Source of the DNA: Trochalopteron elliotii
Taxonomy: Eukaryota; Chordata; Aves; Passeriformes; Leiothrichidae
Direction of reading: 5' to 3'
Length of the DNA: 64,000 nucleotides
Assembly (NCBI GenBank): GCA_024734555.1
Contig: JANPWX010000029.1
Coordinates: 1,495,072-1,559,071, forward strand
The position numbers and the translations under genes were made by a program. The notes under the pieces were generated by a model. It saw only the letters and a program-made list of their open reading frames with translations. It searched no databases and was not told where the DNA came from. Below, in pieces: positions 38,801-52,204 of the stretch (the stretch's first letter is position 1; every line of letters starts with the position of its first letter).

Positions 38801-41800
38801 CACTTATGCTTATTTCGTTGATCTAATAAGATCTGGATACTTTACAGTATTGATTGGTGGAAGTGTGGCTTAGTGGCAGAATCATTACTTTTTTTAATCT
38901 TGGAACTGCCAGCCCTTACTAATCTAAACTGAAATTCAGGTTCTTCGATTAAGGCCTGCCATTACTAATTGTTTTTAAATGTTGCTTGGGTGGTTCCAGT
39001 TCAAAAAGTTTAGTTCTTCTGCAACATCTTATAGTTCTATACTCCCTAGTAATTCATTAAAACTCCATGATCTGAGGCATGACCAAAGCAAGGAAAGGGA
39101 AGGTGATGGAAAATCCTGGAACAAAAGCTGGGTCTTGGAAGATAACTTTCAGAAAATATTGGCTTAATGACTTCCTGTGCTGCACACGAGCTGCATTCTT
39201 TTATGTCCATCCATTCTTTGCATTAAACTGATGCATGTCTGGTGGCAAGCAGGGCTGAGCTTGCCTGCCAACCTCACATTTACTCATGCAGCTCTGGAGG
39301 AAAGGTCAGGTGAGGATAATATGTCAAAAGGGTGTAATTAAGATTCAGAAAGATTAATACCTGTGGTATTTAGTGAAATTGCCTTCTAGTGGAATGCTCA
39401 TCTATTACTTTGATATTTAACATTTCTGCTGTTAAAATGTTAGTGCTTGTAAAAAGTACAAAATTGGCAGCAGATGTTTGGTTTATATACTCCTCTACTC
39501 CAAAAGGGAACCCTGTAGGAGAAGAAATCAGGTTGGTTGTTTTTTTTTTAACCTGGAACTTCTCTGTGTAAGTCTTTCATTATTTCCACTACAAATTTGT
39601 ATTTGATAAGGTTATTTAAATTATGTCAATCAGTTTGACAGGTGGTGCCAATTTGGGAGGGCAGAGGAGAACATACCACTAACAGTAGCTGAGATATGTG
39701 GAATGGTCCCCAGTGAAATGAAAATGATACATCTGTAGGATGAAGAGGAATAAATGTATTTAATTCAACTTTAAGAGAAAGATCTTTTTAACGTGATTCA
39801 GCACATACTTAATACATAATTGAAAGCAGATGAGCAGTCTCACTGGAGTTTGTGGTATGTAGGAGCTATAGTTCCTTCCAACTATTCCAGTTACTACACA
39901 AACACATAAAAGATGGCACACTTCCCAAAAAGTTCAGTTAAGGTGAAAAGAAAAGTGCAAACTGACAACCCAAAGGAATTAAGGTTAAAATAGTAACTAG
40001 ACAGATATGAATATAATAAAGGCATAACATTTTCGTTTCCTTACTCATTGTGAACATCAGAAGTAGGTTTTTTTTTCTTTTTCACGTTTCCCTTAAATCT
40101 AAAAAATATGCACAGTACACTGCTGAAAATTTTAGCAAAGCAAATTGGAATGAAAATGGGCATTATTTTCCTGAATTCTTGTCTATTTTTTAATCTTCAG
40201 TTTCTAAGATAAATGGAAATGTTAGTTATAGAGAAGTAGGTCCTGCAAGACATTTACATGAATCATCCTTCTACAGATGAAGCTGATAATTAAGTGAGTC
40301 ATATGTAGAGAACTTTTACATTTAATCAGTAAAACTTCTACATGACTTTGCTACAAGTAAAGCAAGTCAAGGTTTAGAGTACTGGCAGAACTAGATATGC
40401 TGCATTGCTTGTTGTGACACAACATGTCCAGCTGTTCAACTAAAAAATTCCCATTTGTATAAAAGTAGGATTTAAATTGCATTCAAAGCAATGGAATTCA
40501 GAACTGTCACTGACATCACCACTGGAGCAAGTCATATAAGAATTTACAAGAAAGCCCAAAATACAAGAAAAGAGTATAATTACTGTGCCATATCACTGCT
40601 TCATGCATTTAATTGTGGGGGTATTTTATTTACAAAATCACAAATATGTTTAGTTAATGTGATGAACAGTGTGTGTCTATCTGTCTCGGCCTGAACCTGA
40701 CTGTATTTCAGCTGAGCACAGAAGGATATTCAACTGTTTCAGGATATTTCTGTTTTAAAGGAACTTTCCTTAGATGTATTCCAAAGCTTTGGGAAGGTCT
40801 TTGTACTCAACAATCCTGTAGGAAAATAATTTATCTATTTGGTAGCATTTTAATTCTTTTTTATACTAGGAAGAAGTGTTCAGCCTTCTCAAACTGACAA
40901 TTTTTGAAATCTCTTCTGATTCTGAAAGCTGGATAAAACTATGATAATTACTTCCCATAATCACATTATAAGTCACAACAATACATTTTGTAAGCAGCTA
41001 GGATGGATAGAGGTTAGACAAAGTGATGTAGGAATTCAGAAGACAGCATCTCCAGGAATTTTTAAATTAGTCCATTGGTTAGCTTGCTGGAGGTTTCACT
41101 GTGTAAATCTGGTGGTTGAATATTATGTGATTTTTTTTTCTCTGATCATTGAAAACAGATGTGAAATCAGGAACCAAAACAATTACTTTGTTCCCTTGTA
41201 AGACTCTGACAGAGCTAATAACTTTGTATTCATATAAAAGACAAGGTTATCCCTCAGGCTGTTTTGAGAGAAGTGTGCCATTTGTTCACAATTGTGCTGT
41301 AAGGACTCTGGGGCCAGAAATATGGTGTTCTTTGGGGTTCCATGTTTGTTGTTTGGGTTTTTTTCTTATTTGAGTATACAGACCTACTGACTACTCAAAT
41401 GATTCACAGAACAGTTTGTGGGGTCACAGCTGAAGGTCTTCTGTTTTGTGCAACTGCTGTGGATGTTACATTCCTTTATTCCTCCATATCTTCAGAGGGC
41501 TCTTGCTGTAACCTGTAATTCTCCTGCACATGTTGGCAGCTGCAGTGTAACGCAGGAACTGCTCTCCCCATTACTGGTTTGTGACTGCACTTTAAAAAGT
41601 GGAATATATTTAGGGCTCCCTGCAGACCCACAGCTGCTGCTTTCACAGAAGTCTTCCTCAGACCACGATTTAGTTGGCATGACTCAGGAAAAGTTTCCAT
41701 CACTGTTTAGCACCACTGAGTTGTGTGTAACTACCAGGCACTGCCTTGTTTAAAATGTATGGAAATTGTGTATTCATCCTTTATGGCTTACTGGAAGAAA

Positions 41801-43742
41801 GTAAAAAAAAAAAAAAAATGGGAATTAAGGATTAGAAGAAGAGCAAAAGGAAAGAAGAGAAAGTAAGCTGAGAAAGGGGAGAGATGAAAGTTTGTTTGGA
41901 ATAAATACAGATGTGCTGTTCAGGATTCCTTCAGCTGGGTGTAATGGAGTGTTGTGACCACAGAGGCTTTGATGGAGATCGTGGCTGAGTGCAGAGAAGT
42001 GGAAAAATATCATGTGTGGGGTGGGATGGGGGATCAGCTCCAGCTGGAAAGGGCCGAGGCAATCATTAGAGCTCAAAGGAAATTCCAGCTGATGGGTGCT
42101 GAAGGTACAAGGAGGGTTAAAGGATTTGCAACCCTTCTTACTGCCATTTATACTGGTGATTTTGGAACAGAGGGAAGATAAAAGGATGGGGCTACAGCCT
42201 GGAAGTGGTTCTGGGCTCTCCATCACCCCCAGAGTGTAAAAGGCCATCTCTTTTCCTTTCTGCTGCTGGCCAGCAAAGAAATTTTGGAGCTGGGCCATTC
42301 TGCTTTACACACAACACTCTGCTACTCTGGAACTGCCAAATACATACAGTAAAGCAAATTATTAAAAACCTTGTTGAATTTTACTTTAATTTGTCAGCAT
42401 CTGATTGCAAAAGATAAATGTTCAGTGTCATAAAAAACTCATTTTTAACAATAAAGTAGACTGGACAAAGCAGCTAAAACACAGAATTTTAAAACTCATT
42501 CAGTCTTTACTCAAGCAGAATAGCCAATGAAGAGGAGAGTTCAGTGAGGATTGAGAGAGCAGTAAAAATGTCTTTACTTTAGTGAAGTCTCTCTAGGAAG
42601 TAGTTAAAATATAAACTCAAACCAGTATTTAATGGCCAGATATTTGCAGAACAAGGATAAATTCTGTAAGTACACCTGCTGGGATAATGGATTCTTTCAC
42701 CCCTCCTTTTTATGCAGAAACAAGAAATAGAAATACTAGCCCAGGCATCTTAGCCATTTAGAATCAGAGATGCTTTACCTGCACACACTCAAGTTTTCTA
42801 TGTATGCAGCAACTACTCTTTGAATTATGTGAGTACTTGCTGGTTTCTCATTACTTCTGTTATCCACTTAATTAACTAGTTGTGTCTCTTAGCTCGTTAT
42901 AAACTTTTTTTTTCTCTTTTTTTTTTTTTTGTGGCAACAAAGGCAATTGCATTGAAGACTTGAGAGGCAAGCAGAGAGTTTTTGTCACTCATGAAGGCTC
43001 GATGTGCCTTTGTAAACTGCAGGTATCAAAGCAGTTTTTCTGTTCTGTTTGGACACACCGCGTAGTAACAGGGGGATAAGAGGCAGCTGTGCTTCAGACC
43101 ACATGAGGTAATTTGCAGACACATTTTAATTGCCTTTTAGAGAGCATGAAGGAGTTCCAAATAGTCTAATGAGTTCCAGCAAACACCTGTGAAATGCTTT
43201 TAGCCCACCATGTAAAACAGAAATTAAGGAAGAAATAAAGCACAAATCTAGCATGTATGTTCTAATGGAGGTTAGGGAGAAAAAATGGATTTTCTTAAGT
43301 ATTCACCACATTCTCTAAGATAGAAATAAAGAAGACTACAAACCATTCTACAATTTCATGCCAACAAAGGGCTAAAGAGACAAATTTCAGGAAATGGTCT
43401 TTGTAGATCAGTTAATATACCAGCCTTAGGAGCAGAGGCTTGTTTGAGGTTGAATTATAAATGGTTTCAATGCATGAGTCTATTTTTAAAGATTATGTTG
43501 TAACTCAGCAAAGCAATTATGGTCTGTCTTAACTTCACGTGTAAAGGACTGTACCTGCTTAAACAAGAGGTTTCCTGGACTGCTTTTGCTCCTTTGGGGC
43601 TTAAAAGTAGCAGTGGAATCTCATTGCAAAGATCCTGCAAATGACTTAACATTAATCATATTTATGCCTATGTAATGTTCTGTATACATATATTTCTGTT
43701 GGAATTGTGGGTTGAAAACCTCTGGTAATAGTGCATTTGTTG
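35881..43742. other. Unique non-coding DNA, no feature recognised
   Basis: Nearly 8 kb without a recognisable exon, RNA gene or transposon end. Open stretches are at most 111 codons (41418-41753, +), unrecognised. Poly-A or poly-T tracts occur near 38168, 39540, 41803 and 42920. Confidence 0.55.
41825..42298 (-). other. 157-codon open stretch, not called as a gene
   Basis: The frame is long for this AT-rich DNA, but its composition (Ser, Leu and Pro-rich, ending in a Ser/Leu-rich run from a GA-rich + strand at 41830-41890) follows the purine-rich + strand. No domain, signal peptide or splice context is evident. It could be checked by codon-substitution analysis in related birds. Confidence 0.08.
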
Positions 43743-43814
43743 TTTGTGTTCTATGTTTTAACAGTTTAATGGAAATAGTTTGTGTTCTATATTTTAACAG
43801 TTTAATGGAAATAG
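43743..43814. repeat. 36-bp tandem duplication
   Basis: Copy one (43743-43778) and copy two (43779-43814) differ at one position (TATGTTTT versus TATATTTT). The unit contains TTTAACAGTTTAATGGAAAT. The duplication is young, with no function apparent. Confidence 0.95.
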
Positions 43815-46800
43815 TACATGAAATCCCAAATGAAGCTGATCCTTGAGTTGGAGGCTTGAATAGCACAAGTTATTTACCCCTGTTATGCTTCAGCTGTATG
43901 AAATACAACTTCTCACCCCATCAAGAGTGCCATGAGGTTTTGAATGGAAAACATGAGGGATTTTTCCAAGTCGATTTTTCAAAAAAAAAGTTGAGAAATT
44001 TAGAAAAAATATTCCAAACGCTTTACACTTGTAAGCCTTATAGGAGGGAGAGATTGTGGACGTTGTTGTATGGTGACTTATCTTTCAAAATCTATAATGG
44101 GAGGATTCGCAGAAGGAAATTTCCTAAAATTTTTTTCTTTGACATTTAAAAAATGTCTAACAGTAACTCCTTTTTGCCCCCAAGAAATCCAGCAAGTTAA
44201 TGGAAATTATATAAGTTGTACATTAAACATACAGTAGAAGTATATCAATTTGACAAGAAAAAGTGAATGTTTTATACTTGGCATTTGATCATTTGAACTT
44301 GCAAGGCTGATTTGTGGCATGCAATAATGCTTTCTTAGGCCTCTTTGGAGATGTTACACTTCTCAAGTGATGAAAATGCTGAATGTTTGGTTTTATAGGG
44401 AAAGGAAGGAAAGTTTGCTGTCTGAATGACATGAATGAAATGACAGTTCATCTCTAGAATGAGACATTGTGCTCTAAGGCTGCTGTATCATTATTTCCTC
44501 AGCAATGAAAAATTCCATTAAAAATAATCTTTATCACACACTTTGTCGTACATTCTTCCTCACCAGCAAGGACAAAACTCTTTAGGGTACATGAGTTGAA
44601 GGGAAAATTTTATATGTACAGTGCAGGCTGTTGCTTAGCAGAGATATCAAACTGAGGGAGAAAGTGTGGAATATCCATTCCTCTCTTCTGGTTAATCCTT
44701 CAAGATTAATGCCCTCTGTTTTTCAGATGAAGTTCAGACATGAGTAGGAGATAAAGTAATCCATTTTTCATTTCCACAATGGAGGCAGACTTGAGGAAAA
44801 AAAAATTACCTATCAAATACAAATTATACAATGGCTTCGATCTGGAATTTTTTATGGAATTGCAGAAGTTTTCCTCAGTTGTCCCACAGGGACAGGTGGC
44901 ATTGAGGTGGTGTGAGCACAGGAGCTGCTGCAGCATTGGCAGCACAGAGCCAGCAGCTGCCCCACACTGCCCCAGGCTGAGCCCAAACTCTTGGGGTGGG
45001 TGACACAGGGGCTGAAGGAAGGACATTAACAACGAGCAGAAATTATCATTAAATGATCATTAAATGATCATTCCTGCTAAACAGCAGCAAGCTGCAGCGT
45101 CAGGTGTAATCCATCATGAAACTACAGAAACTGAAGGTGAGCCTCCACTCCTCAGGTGTTAATACTTCCAATAAAACTTAGAAAAGTCTCGCAAAAAATA
45201 TGTATTTCTTTCAGAAGTAAAGTGCTACATCCTCTTTTGCATATAAAAAGGTCTCTAAATTTAAGAACGAGCAAGGCTTCTTATTTTTGTGGGAAGAGAA
45301 CAAGATTTATATTGACCAGTGGAGATGATTAAACGTGTAGGAGTCCTCTGGTCATACAAAGGAATTGAAGAATAAGAAGTTTTTCAGTTTTATTGAACTC
45401 AGGGAATCTTTAAGTTAATAAAATTCTTTTTAAATGCTGTTTTTGGAAAACTCAGTGTTTTATAATGAGTAACTTTTTTGTGACATTTTGAAAGGGAACA
45501 GTTAATCTGAATAATTTAGATTCTGTTTCATTTCAATATTAAATATTTTTTACTATTAAATTTTCAATATATTGTGGTTTACTTGTTAATATAATTGTTT
45601 AATTAGTATTATGTGTCCTATTTTATAATACTCCCAAGTTATTCCTGCTCAGCATTTGAGTCCTTGGTAAAGTTGATTTCAACCTGATTTTCTATGGTGT
45701 TTGCAAAAATACAGCCAATAATTTAATCATAAAATCCACAGTGAGCAGTAAGTTGCAAATAATAAAGTAACATGGTAATAAAGATCTGCCCAAGAACATT
45801 GCACATCACTTAAGTCAAGGCTTTGCAAGACCTGTACTTTAAAAACAAATAAACTTCACTAGAAATAGCAACAGCCAGGGTTAATTAACATTTTCATACT
45901 CATTCCATGCACATCCACCTCAGTTTCATTTTCCTTTCATTTTTATCTACTTAGTGTGTTCTTTTTCTCCTCTCTTCCCTTCCTTCTCTGTGCTTTGAAC
46001 AGATTCTTCTGCTTGAAGACTGTTCTCTTTGTTCTGGATTAAAAATTGAGGAACTCTTATGAAGATTCCTCTCTTGCATCCAGGCATTTCTTTTGTTTAC
46101 CCCCTCCTCCTCTTCTGGCACATCTGAACATCTTTCACCACCTTTCTCTATATTTTGTAAAGCATCAGAGCACACTTAGCTCCAGCCACACCTCTTTATA
46201 TATCTGAGAATTTTCATCTTCTTGCTCTTATGTACCTTTAAAAGGGCTAAACACTGCAAGAGCATTAAAAATCAGTAAAACCATTATTCAGAATTTCATT
46301 ATACAAGTACTCAAGATAGGCAGGTTTGGGAGGCAGTTAAACTCTGCTTGTTTTTATTAATTAAATAAATATATATCTTTATTTCCTGGTACCTTTTAGA
46401 ATCGAGTGTTTCATCTCATTATCATCATAAATACACTGCAGAATTTCCAAGCCCCTCTCAGAAACATTACATCCCTGTGCTAATGGCATTACCACTCTCC
46501 AGGATGGCCTGAGGAGTTCCCTGCAGCCAGAGTGTGCTGGAATTCTAAGGAAAGCTTTACTTTGGTCTGTTTTTGCCAGCAAATCCTCCTTCTATGGGGT
46601 GACTTGAATTGTTTCCTTTAAGGTGTCCATACTCAATACTTGGAGAGTCCTGAAGAGATTTAAGGGCTTTTTAAACAAAAAGGGTTGATATCTCCTCGTC
46701 ATGTTTGTGAATAAAAATAGGAAGTTTATTTTGAAACTCAAGCTTTCCTTTAGTTTTTCCCTGAAATTACAGTAGAATCTCTGTCAAGGTTAGAGCACTC

Positions 46801-49009
46801 TAGCAGAAAGATAGTCCTAATTTCAGAGAGGTTGTCAATGCTGGCTCTCTGTGGACTGTGAAATTCAGTCAGAAAAAACTTTAAGCTGATAAACATTTGC
46901 TAGGTATTGCCCAGGCTGAAGAATTGCTGTGCTGGGAGCCTGGTCCAGCATTTCCTGCTCTGGTCCTGCCAAGTAGCAAATGTACCTGTCCTACTGCTCA
47001 GGACTCAGGGAAAGGAGAGATTATTTGGGAGGAGAGGATACTTTCTGTTAAAGTAGGAGCTGAAGAAAGAAAAACTCAGCATTCAGAAAGGCCAGTAAAA
47101 CCTTAAGTCATCAAACTTAGGGAAAAGTAATCAAGGACCAAGAAAAAAAGCTTTGAAATACTTTTCACTTATTTGCCAAAATTCATAGCAGCAAAGGGTT
47201 CGTAGCATTTGGGTCTTACAATATTTATGTTATTGTAGGGTGTGGAAAATGAGCAAATAGGTGGAAACACATAATGAAAAGTGGTATCCTGTTTTTATTC
47301 CATGTACTAATGTACAGTTGCTAGTGATGGTGCACAAAGCCCAGGAAGAGAGGGGGGAGGTGTTAAAGGATCTAATACTGAAGGTTGATCTAAATAATAC
47401 AGGTTGGCCTAAACCCAGCATGTTCTATATATGCATCCTTAAACAGGATAGAGATATTTGTGTGTAGCAGTGCATGATTGCAAATAGCTGAAGCACCACC
47501 CAGAAGTTTATCTCCAAAGAGGGTACAGGAAAAAGCACATTAGAATCAAAATTATATAATTCTTTCTGAAATTTCTGATTGTGGTAAACTAAGAAAAATC
47601 TCTTACTTATTATGAAAATGCCTTGCTTTTCCATTTGCTACTTTATTGTGCCCTACGTACTACAGAGTTGTCCCAAAAGAAATATTAATGGAGTGTAACA
47701 GGTAAGAGGAAAAGAAGGATTTGCCCTGCTTTTTTAAGGCAATCTCTTTGGATCTTCAGATTCCCTCTGTCTAGAATGGATTATTTTTTCCAGTGTTCAA
47801 GCCTGGCATCAAAGAAGTGTCTGTGTCCATAGCAAAGACAGGGGAGCTGAGTGAATTGAGTGAGTGACTGCCCAGGGTGTCAGCAGAAATCTGACAGTTT
47901 GGCACAGGCTTAGAGAGGGAGAAAGGCAGAAAATGAACAGGAGCCATCTGCTGCTCTTTGCCATGGATGAAACAAACTGGTGTAAGTGATGACCATCCTT
48001 GCTGGCCTTTGCCTGTTCATACATTTTGTCTCCCTAATTTGTATTTATGAGTAAGGAGTTAGTAATATTTTTCCCTGAGGATTCGTGTCATGCAAAGCCA
48101 CCACAAGCTCCAGGGAGGAAACCCTCATGGATGGCAAAGCCCTACTGGAAATTGTTGTCACAGACACTGTGGGAAAGATCCTATGGATGCCAAAACCCCA
48201 ACTGAGACACTGTCACAGACATGACTGGAAACCAGACAGGTGCATTCCTGCCTCAGAGAGGGCTTGGATCACACAGACCTTTGCTGAGCACAGAAGTGTC
48301 AGAATTACACTAAAATGTAATCAGGGAGAGAGGGGCAGATGAGAGAGAAGGTTCTGTTACTCAGCCAGTCATAATTAGGAAAAGGACATAAATATGAATT
48401 ACTGTTCATCATCTTAAGTAAAGAGTTCAGTCATCTGACTTTTTAAAAAGTAACATGTTTTTCTATTAAAATCCATTTCTATTACAAACACTCATGATGT
48501 TTATAACAAAAATTTAGGATATGAACCTTCTGCCGCTGCATTTTTTGTTGAAACGTCCTGTCACTCAGAACAAAGCAAATATTACTAGATGCTCCTAGTG
48601 AGAGCAGAGTAAACATAGGGCAAATGTTTAGAGATGTTTCATGTCTTTATCATGACTGCTTTTTACCTCTGCATGAAATGTTAAAAGTTACAGTAGATCT
48701 CTAACACAAAGCAAGGTGAGTTTTATTTTAATTAAGGCAGAAAATTAGAGCTTTCTAAATTACAGGGATAATACTCTAAAAAGTTTGTGAAAGTAGGCTG
48801 CTGTAGAATTTGAATTGGAGTCAGACCTCTGCTGCTGGCCTTCCACCATCAAATGTTTGGAACATATCATTAAGAGTTTATGAAGAATTAACCCAAACCA
48901 AAACATCGTCTTACACTGTCCTAAATGTGAGCCTCCTACTTGTATGGTCTTTATTTGTATAAAATTAGCCGTCCACACATACTCCTGTACCCACCATTGA
49001 TTACCTAAT
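43815..49009. other. Unique non-coding DNA with two minor repeats
   Basis: No gene is recognised. TCATTAAATGA is repeated at 45046-45056 and 45057-45067, with TCATT following. A degenerate ~56-bp repeat starts at 48127 and 48183 (ATGGATG(G/C)CAAA...TGTCACAGAC in both). The AT-rich stretch 45400-45630 is low complexity. Confidence 0.5.
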
Positions 49010-49330
49010 TACACAATCACTCCATCAGTAAATCAGCACAACATCTGTGACCCTCCATGTCACTGCAGTCCCCCCGTGATTCCCCAGGAGCTTTGCTGAG
49101 GCGGTTCTGCTGACATAATATATTCATTATCCATTAGATCTGGCACACGCTCTGCAGTGCTCAATTACAACACAATCGAGCGCAGGGCCCGGTGTCAGCC
49201 CATGTAATGACTTTCTGATTATCTGTCTTTAAATGATGAATGAAATGAAAATGTACTATTCAAACCCAATGGAAGATTGCTGGAGATGCTAAATGAGAAT
49301 TTTACATAGGCGCTTTATGGAAGGAGGGAT
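49010..49330. promoter_or_regulatory. Candidate enhancer block containing element A
   Basis: This is among the most complex and CpG-bearing sequence in the window (GAGGCGG, ATCGAGCGC, GGCCCGG), set in CpG-poor DNA. It carries homeodomain-type words GATTACCTAATTACAC, TATTCATTATCCATTAG and TCAATTA, then the 49-bp core shared with elements B and C. There is no repeat character. The mixture fits a strongly conserved developmental enhancer, which is inference. Confidence 0.45.
49154..49264 (+). repeat. Element A of a three-member paralogous family
   Basis: The element has a left motif CAGTGCTCAATTA (TCAATTA at 49161). It is followed, 44 bp start to start, by a 49-bp core at 49205-49253. The core opens TAATGACTT and contains CTGATTATCTG, CTTTAAATGAT and GAATGAAATGA. 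The core matches B at 45 of 49 positions and C at 44 of 49 without gaps. Similarity to B continues to a shared CAAAC word just after the core. Three copies in one orientation, with no poly-A tail, target-site duplication or terminal repeat, point to segmental duplication of a regulatory module or to an old exapted repeat. Confidence 0.85.
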
Positions 49331-52065
49331 GAGGTTGGAGGGCAAGGGTTTGCCTCACATTGGAAAATAAAAGGTAGGAATCTTTTCTCAAGCCACCATA
49401 AAACCATCTGGTGAAAGGTGTGGTCTTGTGCCCATGTATTTTCTGACCATCTCAGTCTCACAGTAATTCATTGGAAGGATTTAAATTTCAATAATCATTT
49501 TAAATTTCGTATTTTTCTTTTTTGTTGGAAAGATTTAATTGCTAGGGTCAACTCTGTGTGTAAGAAAATTTCTTTAGACTGAAGTTTATTATAAGAAAGA
49601 CCTGTGGAAGGAGTCACTCCCAACTTTTTTTTTAATTTTATGAGATATGGTAAATGCTCTGCACTGTTGCACTGTAAAATACATTTCTATGTGGAATTCA
49701 TAATTTCATAGCTTATTCTTAAAGATAGGTTTGGGGCCAGCAGACCTGGCCTCCATTTTATCTTCAGATAACAAGATAAAAGATGTTCCTCCTTCTGATG
49801 AACATCTGTATTGCTCTGCAGTGCTGTAAAGCCTGAGATAACCAATAATGTAGATCACTGCCAGATGTGGTTTCTTACATAATTTCCTAAAATCCCAACT
49901 TCAAACAGCATGTAATCAAGTCTCATAGAGCAGGCTGTTATCTCATTAACACCACTTATCAATGTGGGAAATAATATTTTAACTGAACAGAATACCTCTA
50001 AGTAAACTAGAACAAAATGAGAGGTATTGGTATATTCCAGGATTATAAATAGATGGGAGATTTGTGAGCAATCTGCTGTTCAAACTATTATGAAGCAGAT
50101 GTTTGATGGTACAGTCATTTCTGTCTCTGTTTACATCATCACTTGTTGTAGTTATAATTGAAAATCCCATAAAGCCACATGTTGGAGTGCTCTTTGACTC
50201 TTGCTTAAATTAGAGCTTCCCATTTTACACCCTTCAGTCAAACCCTTCACATTTTTGAGTGGTGTGCAAGTTTGATGGAACTGTAGCTCTGCTTTTTCAA
50301 CCACAATGTGATCTGTGGAAGGGTTCATTTTTTTCAAGAATACTATGGAACTTGTTTAAGACTTTTCAAGTGCATCCACATATGTTTATCAGCATCCTGA
50401 TATCTCCATTTTAGTAGTATTTTTAATACTAAATTATTTTTACCTGACACACACTGTGGATAAATTAATTTTGCTTCTTGCAAATCTTGTGTGCACATTC
50501 TAATTATACACTGAGTGAGCAATTTCAATACACAAATTTATGCTGTACAAAAACAAAGAAAGGCAGTGGTAACAATGTCCAGTTCAGTAATAAAACTTGT
50601 GCTGTAGAGCAGCTGAAATAAATTTGGGTTTAGAACTATTGTCCTGTTTGGAGAGCTTGAGGGAAGGAATCAAAAGAAATGGTGTGTAGCTCACTGGTTC
50701 TTCATGATTTTTGACAAATTTATGATTAAATTCCAGATAGAAATGAATTTGTGTTGAAAGTAGCATCACTAACTGAAAAACCTCTCAAAGATTTCATTAC
50801 ACTCAGGTATGTGTTTGGAGTTGAGTCAGCCCATTCCAGAAGCAGGAGCACTGAAAATATTTGTAGCCCCTTAAAAACCTGAAAGCTTGTATTTTCCCCA
50901 GGCCCCAGGGTCTCATTTTGAGTAGATGTTCTATAATAAGCTTTCTGATAAAATACAGAGAAATATGCCAAGATAGCATGAGGTAGAGAGATGGTGTCAA
51001 CAGAAAAAGAGACATTCATCCCTTACAAATTCATTAGTTTAATCTAAACCAAGGGACTGAGTAGCTCTGGGCTGGTCTCAGGAATCCAGATAAATAATAC
51101 AACCTCATGGAAGGAAATTGTGGAATCTATTAAATAGAAAGAGTAGCCCTCCTGGTGAAATAACTTTAACAAATACATTACTATTTTTCATCCTGCTCAT
51201 ACTATTTTAATCATCATCTTAGGACCATCCTATTCCTCTCTTATATTAGCTTTTAAAAAACCAAGGGCTGATTTTCTTAGAAGCCAATAAATTCTTTCAG
51301 TTGAATAATGCTTTCTCAGATGGCAAAAATATTTCCTGCATGCAAATTTTTATTTTGAATGATAAAGATGTTTCCACCAAATTTATATATAGTACAGTCC
51401 TGTCCCCCATTAAAAAAAAATAAATTAAAATTCCCATGATCTAATATTTTTACTTGGTTGTAGAACCAAAAACGTATGAAGGCTGAAATGTCTGACAAGT
51501 AATTCCTGTTTTCTTCATTTAATTTTCTCTGCTCTTTCCTCATTGGATATAATCCCCAGCAGCTCTGGAGATTTGTAGTATCAGGTAACAAAGCTGGGAT
51601 AATGCAGCAGAGCACAAACCCTGGGCTGTTCCTTAAAAAGAGGATAGAGATGACCTCTGGAAGAATAATGCAATTTAGTGCTGCTCCACTGGATTTACTC
51701 CTGTTTGTGCTTGTTAGCGTTAGAAGGCAAAAAGACAGACTGCAAGGAGAAAAAAAAGTGTGAGGAAAGTCAAATAAAGGTAAATGCTTAGCAAGAGTGT
51801 AGTAATTTTAAGACCTTCATATTAAATGAGAAAATCTGCAAGTTTACAAATTAATTGGCATAAATACACATACTAAAATAATTATGAATTATAATTATAT
51901 TGAAGGCTAATTACAGTATCTCTTTCTTCTGTAAATCAGGTGCTGATCTTCCATAAATAACTCTAGCGAAACCTCATGAACAACATTCATTTAGTATTTG
52001 TAAATATTTTAATGTTAGACAATTAGAATACAGATGAGAATTTTGTCATTCCTAGCAATTTTTTT
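49331..52065. other. Non-coding DNA, with a GATA-rich block near 49755-49975
   Basis: At 49755-49790 one TATC and two GATA words fall within 30 bp. They are followed by non-repetitive sequence up to TTATCTCATTAACACC near 49940 that looks like regulatory DNA. The rest is AT-rich unique DNA. Open stretches of 60-99 codons, mostly on the minus strand, are unrecognised. Confidence 0.4.
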
Positions 52066-52071
52066 TACTCT

Positions 52072-52135
<64 letters not shown>

Positions 52136-52204
52136 TTTCTTTCTTTCTTTCTTTCTTTCTTTTTCTTTCTTTCTTTTTCTTTCTTTCTTTCCTTCTTTCT
52201 TTCC
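52066..52204. repeat. (CTTT)n tetranucleotide microsatellite
   Basis: The run of CTTT units is interrupted by a few TTTTCT variants and ends at CCTTCTTTCTTTCC. It forms a pure polypyrimidine strand, able in principle to adopt triplex structure. It also generates Lys/Glu/Arg-repeat open frames on the minus strand that should not be read as proteins. Confidence 0.96.

Noticed and set aside
39870..39900. GTTCCTTCCAACTATTCCAG resembling a CR1 3' end
   Set aside because: Only ~20 bp of similarity and no terminal octamer, so too little to call.
45046..45072. TCATTAAATGA repeats as a further copy of the A/B/C core
   Set aside because: Only a TTAAATGAT word is shared; the rest of the core is absent.
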